This document shows positions 59,508-64,000 of a stretch of DNA of 64,000 nucleotides, piece by piece. A program made the translations under genes and the position numbers. The stretch spans positions 112,005 to 176,004 of the forward strand of contig JAKALP010000002.1 of NCBI GenBank assembly GCA_021824175.1, in the 5' to 3' direction. The notes under the pieces are model-generated. The model saw nothing but the letters and a program-made list of their open reading frames with translations. It was not told the DNA's origin and ran no database searches. Positions within the stretch are counted from its first letter, which is position 1, and the number at the start of each line of letters is the position of its first letter. The DNA is from Deltaproteobacteria bacterium (GTDB taxonomy: Bacteria; Desulfobacterota; Desulfobacteria; Desulfobacterales; Desulfosarcinaceae).

Positions 59508-59946
59508 GCGGAGGCACAAAGTAGCAAAGGCACAGAGGCACAGAGGCACAGAGGGACAAAGGGACTGAGGGAGTAAGTGGTGATCGTGGTGCAGGAGGCG
59601 CTTTCCAGGCTCATTGCTTCTTAGTACATTGGGAAAAATCAATGAGATGTTATTCTACTTGTTATTATGTAACCAATGTCATTAACTTAGTCGTGATTTG
59701 CTAACACGGTGCGCAGAGCGCACCCTACAACCCGCATATGCCGTAGGGTGCGCTTTGCGCACCATTTGAAGGATAACGAAAATGCTAAGTTAATGACATT
59801 GATTATATTACTACAGAGGTCGCAGCGAAGGTGGTAGCATATGTTCACTTCTTAAATATTGACTCTCGGCACCCTCTGTGCTTTTTCCCTTAGTCCCTTA
59901 GTCCCTTAGTCCCTTAGTCCCTTAGTCCCTTAGTCCCTTAGTCCCT
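59508..59946. repeat. gene-free stretch of octamer repeats and a GGTGCGC palindrome
   Basis: 59508-59575 has GGCACAGA/GGGACAAA octamers. 59880-59946 has seven or so copies of CCCTTAGT. These are partly complementary and could pair. Between them 59705-59765 is a palindrome, GGTGCGCAGAGCGCACCCTA paired with TAGGGTGCGCTTTGCGCACC. No gene is supported between pstB and phoU. Confidence 0.75.
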
Positions 59947-59964
59947 AAGCAAAGGAAGCACACC

Positions 59965-60633
59965 ATGTCCAAGCATCTACAAAGAGAAATCGCGCGGATA
60001 AAGAAAAAAATTCTCTCCCTGGGGGCCTTGGCCGAAGAAAGGTCCCGCATGACCATGAACGCCGTGGAGTCGCGCGACGGCGCCATTGCCCAGAAGATCA
60101 TCGATTCCGATTGGGAAATCGATGAGATGGAAGTCGATATCGAAGAAGAGTGCCTCAAGATCCTGGCGCTTTACCAGCCTGTGGCCGTGGATTTGCGCTT
60201 TTTAGTGGCCACCATCAAGATCAATAATGACCTGGAACGCATTGGCGACGAAGCCGTCAATATTGCCGAACGGGTGCTCATCCTGGCCAAGCGGCCGCCC
60301 ATACCCTTCGGGTTTGATTACACCCCCATGGCCCAGCGGGTGCAGTCCATGCTCAAATTGAGCCTGGATGCCCTGGTCAATCTCGACGTGGATCTGGCCT
60401 TTAAAGTGATCACCATGGACGACGAAGTGGATGCTATTCAGGTTCTGGCTTACGATCGCATCAAAGAGGCCATCAAGGCCCATCCCGACCGGGTGGGATA
60501 CCTGATCAACCTCTTATTGATTTCCCGCCATTTGGAACGCATCGCCGACCACAGCACCAATATCGCCGAAGAGGTGGTCTACCTTATTGAAGGTGAGATC
60601 GTACGACATGGGAAGTATTTGGAGGGGGCGTGA
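59965..60633 (+). CDS. phoU: phosphate signalling regulator PhoU
   Basis: A 222-residue all-helical protein of two PhoU repeats. Metal-binding motifs: EIDEMEVDIEEECLKILALY and VAVDLRFLVATIKINNDLER in the first, and TMDDEVDAIQVLAYDRIKEA with LLISRHLERIADHSTNIAEE in the second. It links the Pst transporter to PhoR and restrains the regulon when phosphate is plentiful. AAGGAAG precedes the ATG. It is cut off from pstB by 460 nt of repeats but lies in line with the operon. Confidence 0.95.
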   Translation: MSKHLQREIARIKKKILSLGALAEERSRMTMNAVESRDGAIAQKIIDSDWEIDEMEVDIEEECLKILALYQPVAVDLRFLVATIKINNDLERIGDEAVNIAERVLILAKRPPIPFGFDYTPMAQRVQSMLKLSLDALVNLDVDLAFKVITMDDEVDAIQVLAYDRIKEAIKAHPDRVGYLINLLLISRHLERIADHSTNIAEEVVYLIEGEIVRHGKYLEGA

Positions 60634-60641
60634 CGACTTTA

Positions 60642-60721
60642 TCGTACTCGTACTCGTACGCGTACTCGTACTCGAATGCTTCTCTTATCTATTTTCGAGT
60701 ACGCGTACGAGTACGAGTACG
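60642..60721. repeat. TCGTAC hexamer inverted repeat (copy 4)
   Basis: The longest and best copy: left arm TCGTACTCGTACTCGTACGC and more, right arm TTCGAGTACGCGTACGAGTA and more, spacer of about 17 nt. Arms can form some 25 bp. It lies between the converging phoU and phoR genes and may act as a terminator there. Confidence 0.85.
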
Positions 60722-60764
60722 AAGGCGGCCTCGGCTAAAGCAAATGTCGTGTCACGGCTTTGCT

Positions 60765-62534
60765 TTACTGCGGCAAATGGATCGTAAACGTGGTGCCCAG
60801 CCCTACCTCGCTCGCCACGCTCACATGGCCCCCATGGGCCTGGGCAATGTGTTTGACGATGGCCAGCCCCAGGCCCGTGCCGCCTTCACGGCGGCTGCGG
60901 GCTTTGTCCACGCGGTAGAAGCGTTCAAAAATGCGGGGCAGGTGCCGGGCCGCGATGCCCAGCCCATTGTCGCGCACATCGATTTGCAGTACCTGATCCG
61001 CCACCTTGGCCGTAACCTGCACCCGGCGCCCGTCCGGGCTGTACTTGATGGCATTGTCCAACAGATTGACGATCGCCTGTTCCATCAGATCAACATCGAT
61101 GCGGGCTGTCAGCCCCTCATCGCAACGGATCTCCACGACAATATTCTTCTCTTCGGCCTTGGGCCGGCAGACCTGGACGGCGGCCTGAAGTAAATCGTTG
61201 ATCCGGCATATTTCGGATTTCAGTTTGAAACTCTCGCCGCCCTGCTCCAAGCGGGCCAGCTTCATCAGATCATCCACGATCGCGGCCAGACGGCGCACAT
61301 GTTTGAGGGTAATGCCCAGAAAGCGCTGCACCTCCTGGGGGTCGGACACTTCGCCTTGGGAGAGGGTCTCCACAAAGCCCTGGATGGCGGTCAGCGGTGT
61401 CTTGATTTCGTGGCTGACATTGGCCGCAAAATCCGTGCGCATGGTTTCCAGCCGGCGCAGATGGGTCACATCGTTCATCACCAGAACGGCGCCCATGCGC
61501 CGGCCGTCAACATCCAGCAGCGGGGTGCAATGAGCGTGCAGAATCTGCTCGCCGCTCTGGTAAAGGGTCACATCCCCCTGATGGACCGTGGCTTTGGCCA
61601 GAGTGTCGCGCACCATCTGATGCAGGTCGCGGTTGCGCGCCACTTCCAGGATGGCCCGGTCTTGAAGCTGCTCGCCGGGAATATTCAACAGGCGCGCGGC
61701 CGCGGCATTGCAATGCAGGATGCGCTCTTCGCTGTCCAGGGCCATCACCCCTTCCACCATGCTGGACAATACCGCTTCGCTCTCGTTACGCTGACGCATG
61801 ATGGATTGGATACGCTGTTCCAGCTCATCCGCCATCTGATTCATGGCCTGAGCCAGTCCGGCCAGTTCCAGGGTATTGGGCAATGCCAGGCGGTGGGAGA
61901 GATCGCCTTTGGCAAAGGCGTCAGCGCTGCGCCGCATGGCTTCCAGGGGCCAGCTGATGCGCCGGGAGATGAACAGGCACAACAGGGCGGCCATCACGGC
62001 CACGGCCAGACCGCCCAGACCCAGGTGCCATTGCAGGGTGCGCAACTGCTGCTCCACGGCCGTGAGCGCCACCGCCACCCGCACCACGCCTTGCACCGGC
62101 GGACCTTCCAGGGGCAGAGCCAGATACATCATCCGCTTGCCCAGCGTCCCGCTGAAGCGCATGGCCGTGCCGGTCCGGCCCGCCAGGGCCGCCATGATTT
62201 CCGGCCGGTGGCCATGATTTTCCATGGTGGCGGGGTCGGTTTCAGAATCGCCCAGCACGCGGCCATCGGGCAGAATCACGGTGATGCGGGTCGGTACTTT
62301 TACCGCCGTTTGTTTGCAGAACTGGTCTACGGCCTGGGTATCCGAAGATCCCAGCAGGGGCTGGACCCTCGGCACCATCAATTGGGCTTGATTGAGCAAA
62401 TCCTGGCGCACCTGGGTCAGATGAAACTCGTGCATGACATGGGAGGCATACCCGCCCGTGGCCAGCAGAGCGGCCAGGATCAACAACAGGTAGGCTGGAT
62501 AGAGCTGCCAGAGAAGGGGTCGGCGCTGGATCAT
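60765..62534 (-). CDS. phoR: phosphate regulon sensor histidine kinase PhoR
   Basis: A 589-residue membrane sensor. Two helices (about 8-28 and 161-180) flank a periplasmic domain; HAMP (about 180-233), PAS (about 240-350), HisKA with NVSHEIKTPLTAIQGFVETL (His365) and HATPase_c (NLLDNAIKYSPDGR, DNGLGIAARHLPRIFERFYR, GTGLGLAIVKHIAQAHGGHV) follow. The periplasmic domain is larger than in E. coli PhoR. It phosphorylates PhoB under phosphate limitation. The start overlaps the end of phoB by four bases. Confidence 0.93.
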   Translation of the reverse strand: MIQRRPLLWQLYPAYLLLILAALLATGGYASHVMHEFHLTQVRQDLLNQAQLMVPRVQPLLGSSDTQAVDQFCKQTAVKVPTRITVILPDGRVLGDSETDPATMENHGHRPEIMAALAGRTGTAMRFSGTLGKRMMYLALPLEGPPVQGVVRVAVALTAVEQQLRTLQWHLGLGGLAVAVMAALLCLFISRRISWPLEAMRRSADAFAKGDLSHRLALPNTLELAGLAQAMNQMADELEQRIQSIMRQRNESEAVLSSMVEGVMALDSEERILHCNAAAARLLNIPGEQLQDRAILEVARNRDLHQMVRDTLAKATVHQGDVTLYQSGEQILHAHCTPLLDVDGRRMGAVLVMNDVTHLRRLETMRTDFAANVSHEIKTPLTAIQGFVETLSQGEVSDPQEVQRFLGITLKHVRRLAAIVDDLMKLARLEQGGESFKLKSEICRINDLLQAAVQVCRPKAEEKNIVVEIRCDEGLTARIDVDLMEQAIVNLLDNAIKYSPDGRRVQVTAKVADQVLQIDVRDNGLGIAARHLPRIFERFYRVDKARSRREGGTGLGLAIVKHIAQAHGGHVSVASEVGLGTTFTIHLPQ

Positions 62535-63223
62535 GATTTTTCCTTAAAGCGGTAGCCCACACCCCGCACGGTTTCGATGAGATGGCCCAGGGGACCCAAT
62601 TTTTTGCGCAGTCCCACGATCTGCACATCCACGCTGCGATCTGTCACGGGGTAGTCATCGCCGCGCACGGCATCCACGATTTGCGCGCGGGTGAAAACCC
62701 AGCCGGGCCGCCCAGCCAAAAAAACCAGCACCTGGAACTCGGTGAAGGTCAAGTCAATGAGGGCGCCGTCAATGGTCAAGCTGCGCCGGCCGCGGTCGAT
62801 GGACAGGCCATGAATGTGGAGCGGCGCACTTTCATCCACGCCCGGTGCGGATTTGCGCCTGAACACGGCCCGCACCCTGGCCAGCAAGACACGGGGGCTG
62901 AACGGCTTGGTGACGTAGTCATCGGCCCCCAATTCCAGCCCGGTGACGATGTCGGCCTCTTCGCCCTTAGCGCTGAGCATGACCACTGGAATCTGGCGCG
63001 TGTGCGGATCATTTTTGAGTTGCCGGGCCAAGGCCAGGCCATCGATGCCCGGCAGCATCAGGTCCACAATCAAAAGATCGATGGGCTGGGACTTGATCTG
63101 GCGCCAACCCTCCTCACCGGTTTCGGCGCACAGCACCGCATATCCTTCCCGGCTGAGATGAAAGCGCACCAGTTCGAGGATATCCTCCTCGTCGTCCACC
63201 ACCAGAATGGTCTCTTTGGCCAT
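62531..63223 (-). CDS. phoB: phosphate regulon response regulator PhoB
   Basis: A 230-residue OmpR-family regulator. Receiver with ILVVDDEEDILELV, Asp54 in LLIVDLMLPGIDGL, SAKGEE and KPFSP; a winged-helix DNA-binding domain (LTFTEFQVLVFLAGRPGWVF, YPVTDRSVDVQIVGLRKKLG). It should bind the Pho boxes at 54512 and 63456. ATG 63223 is chosen with GAGGT upstream. The transcript probably starts about 200 nt upstream, at the minus-strand Pho box. Confidence 0.94.
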   Translation of the reverse strand: MAKETILVVDDEEDILELVRFHLSREGYAVLCAETGEEGWRQIKSQPIDLLIVDLMLPGIDGLALARQLKNDPHTRQIPVVMLSAKGEEADIVTGLELGADDYVTKPFSPRVLLARVRAVFRRKSAPGVDESAPLHIHGLSIDRGRRSLTIDGALIDLTFTEFQVLVFLAGRPGWVFTRAQIVDAVRGDDYPVTDRSVDVQIVGLRKKLGPLGHLIETVRGVGYRFKEKS

Positions 63224-63455
63224 ATATTGAACCTCGCAATTACGAGCCATCTCAAAAAAGCTTTTTGGCCCAAACTCTTTGTTGGAGGCAAATTCTAAAT
63301 CCTCGAAATACTTTAATATGTCTGCGGTTTAAAATTTGCCTCCGTCGCGATTTTAGCCCAAAATTCATTTTTTGAGATGGCTTGAAGTCTGTATTATGAT
63401 AGCAAGCGAATTGCATCCCGCGCAACTCCGCGAACTTATTATTTTGTGCATTAGA

Positions 63456-63484
63456 TTGTTAGAGTATTGTTAGGGTTGGATTAG
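63456..63484 (-). promoter_or_regulatory. Pho box of the phoBR operon
   Basis: On the minus strand three repeats at exact 11-nt spacing: CTAATCC (63484-63478), CTAACAA (63473-63467), CTAACAA (63462-63456). AATAAT about ten bases downstream is a plausible -10. It implies autoregulation of phoBR with a leader of about 200 nt. It also lies 23 nt before the divergent gene at 63507. Confidence 0.75.
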
Positions 63485-63506
63485 ATTTTCTTAAGGAGGC
63501 TACCCC

Positions 63507-64000
63507 ATGCGTTATGGCGTGATGAATTCTCCCCAGCGTCCGTTAATGGAAGAAGTAGAAGCATTGGGCGCCATGGGCTTTGACTACCTGGAAATCACCA
63601 TGGACGCCCCCCACGCGCACCATGAGGCCATCCTGGCGCAGAAGGCCGCGCTGTTAAAGGCCCTGGCGCGCCTCAAGCTGGATCTGGTCTGCCATTTGCC
63701 TACCTTTGTATCCACCGCCGATCTCACCGATCGCCTGCGGGAGGCATCCCTGGAAGAAATGCTTCTCTCCCTGCAAGCCGCCGCCCAACTGCAACCATTG
63801 AAAGTAGTGCTTCATCCCAGCTTCATTCAGGGGCTGGGGGCCATGCTGCCGGACTTAGCGCGGCAACACGCCATGGTAGGCATGGAAAAACTGTTGAAGG
63901 AAGCGGATCATCTGAAATTGATCGTGTGCGTGGAGAACCTTTTTCCACGCTCTCATTCCCTGGTGCGGCCCGAAGATTTTGATCTGCTTTTCCAGAAATT
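63507..64000 (+). CDS. sugar phosphate isomerase/epimerase-like TIM barrel, partial
   Basis: The first 164 codons of a protein cut by the window end. MRYGVMNSPQRPLMEEVEAL, GAMGFDYLEITMDAPHAHHE, LKLDLVCHLPTFVSTADLTD and LKVVLHPSFIQGLG have the pattern of the xylose isomerase-like (AP endonuclease family 2) TIM barrel, with metal-ligand candidates Glu29, His68 and the His in VLHPS. AAGGAGG stands seven bases before the ATG. It is divergent from phoB, with the Pho box between the two, so phosphate control is possible. The substrate is unknown. Confidence 0.8.
   Translation, partial: MRYGVMNSPQRPLMEEVEALGAMGFDYLEITMDAPHAHHEAILAQKAALLKALARLKLDLVCHLPTFVSTADLTDRLREASLEEMLLSLQAAAQLQPLKVVLHPSFIQGLGAMLPDLARQHAMVGMEKLLKEADHLKLIVCVENLFPRSHSLVRPEDFDLLFQK

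Noticed and set aside
59880-59946. CCCTTAGT tandem array considered as CRISPR
   Set aside because: Units are 8 nt with no unique spacers. No cas genes are present.

Overview
The window is a 64 kb stretch of a GC-rich bacterial chromosome, most likely from the Desulfobacterota (former Deltaproteobacteria). This is an inference from gene content: paired PilT-type ATPases, a DivIVA/YggT pair, a PEP-CTERM protein, a C10 peptidase with a glycine-rich CFIAT tail, a glutaminyl-tRNA synthetase, and intergenic regions packed with palindromic micro-repeats. No rRNA, transposase, integrase, phage module or CRISPR array was seen. One tRNA gene (Trp) is present.

Layout. 1-2 kb: a frameshifted DUF4143-type fragment and two exported proteins of unknown function. 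2.1-2.6 kb: a gene-free stretch with a near-consensus flagellar sigma-28 (FliA) promoter followed by three hairpins, the last terminator-like; I propose a small RNA. 2.6-10.5 kb: a C10 peptidase, then molybdenum-cofactor genes (moeA, moaA, mobA, mobB, a MOSC protein) with a GAF-PAS-GGDEF diguanylate cyclase among them. 10.9-15.4 kb: glnS, a Kef-type antiporter and nfo. 15.4-26.7 kb (minus strand): a respiratory cluster joining an alternative complex III (ActB, C, D, F, A and an ActE-like cytochrome) to a cbb3-like heme-copper oxidase (CcoN, a diheme CcoO, a CcoS-like protein) plus two small membrane proteins. This predicts a quinol-to-oxygen route without complex bc1. 27-31 kb: two PilT/PilU ATPases with a zinc-ribbon/receiver-like protein, DivIVA and YggT. 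31.4-35.7 kb: tRNA-Trp, a PEP-CTERM SGNH hydrolase, small proteins, a methyltransferase-like membrane protein and a cobalamin adenosyltransferase. 36-39.6 kb: two large overlapping dynamin-like GTPase genes. 39.7-54.4 kb: small proteins, an FAH-family enzyme, a hybrid histidine kinase, a PHP phosphatase, an AlkD-like repair protein, an acyl-CoA ligase, an S1-domain protein, a thioredoxin reductase, an RNA methyltransferase, a quinone oxidoreductase and an Old-Yellow-Enzyme-like protein. 54.5-63.5 kb: a phosphate regulon (pstC, pstA, pstS, pstB, phoU, and phoBR on the opposite strand) with two Pho-box candidates built on 11-nt repeats of CTAACA. The window ends inside a TIM-barrel isomerase-like gene.

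The intergenic DNA is distinctive. At least ten families of inverted repeats were read by eye. Many have arms that are themselves short tandem repeats of 6-9 nt. One family, built on TCGTAC hexamers, occurs four times, with a variant copy built on a different hexamer.

All functions are inferred from reading the translated sequences. No database search was possible.
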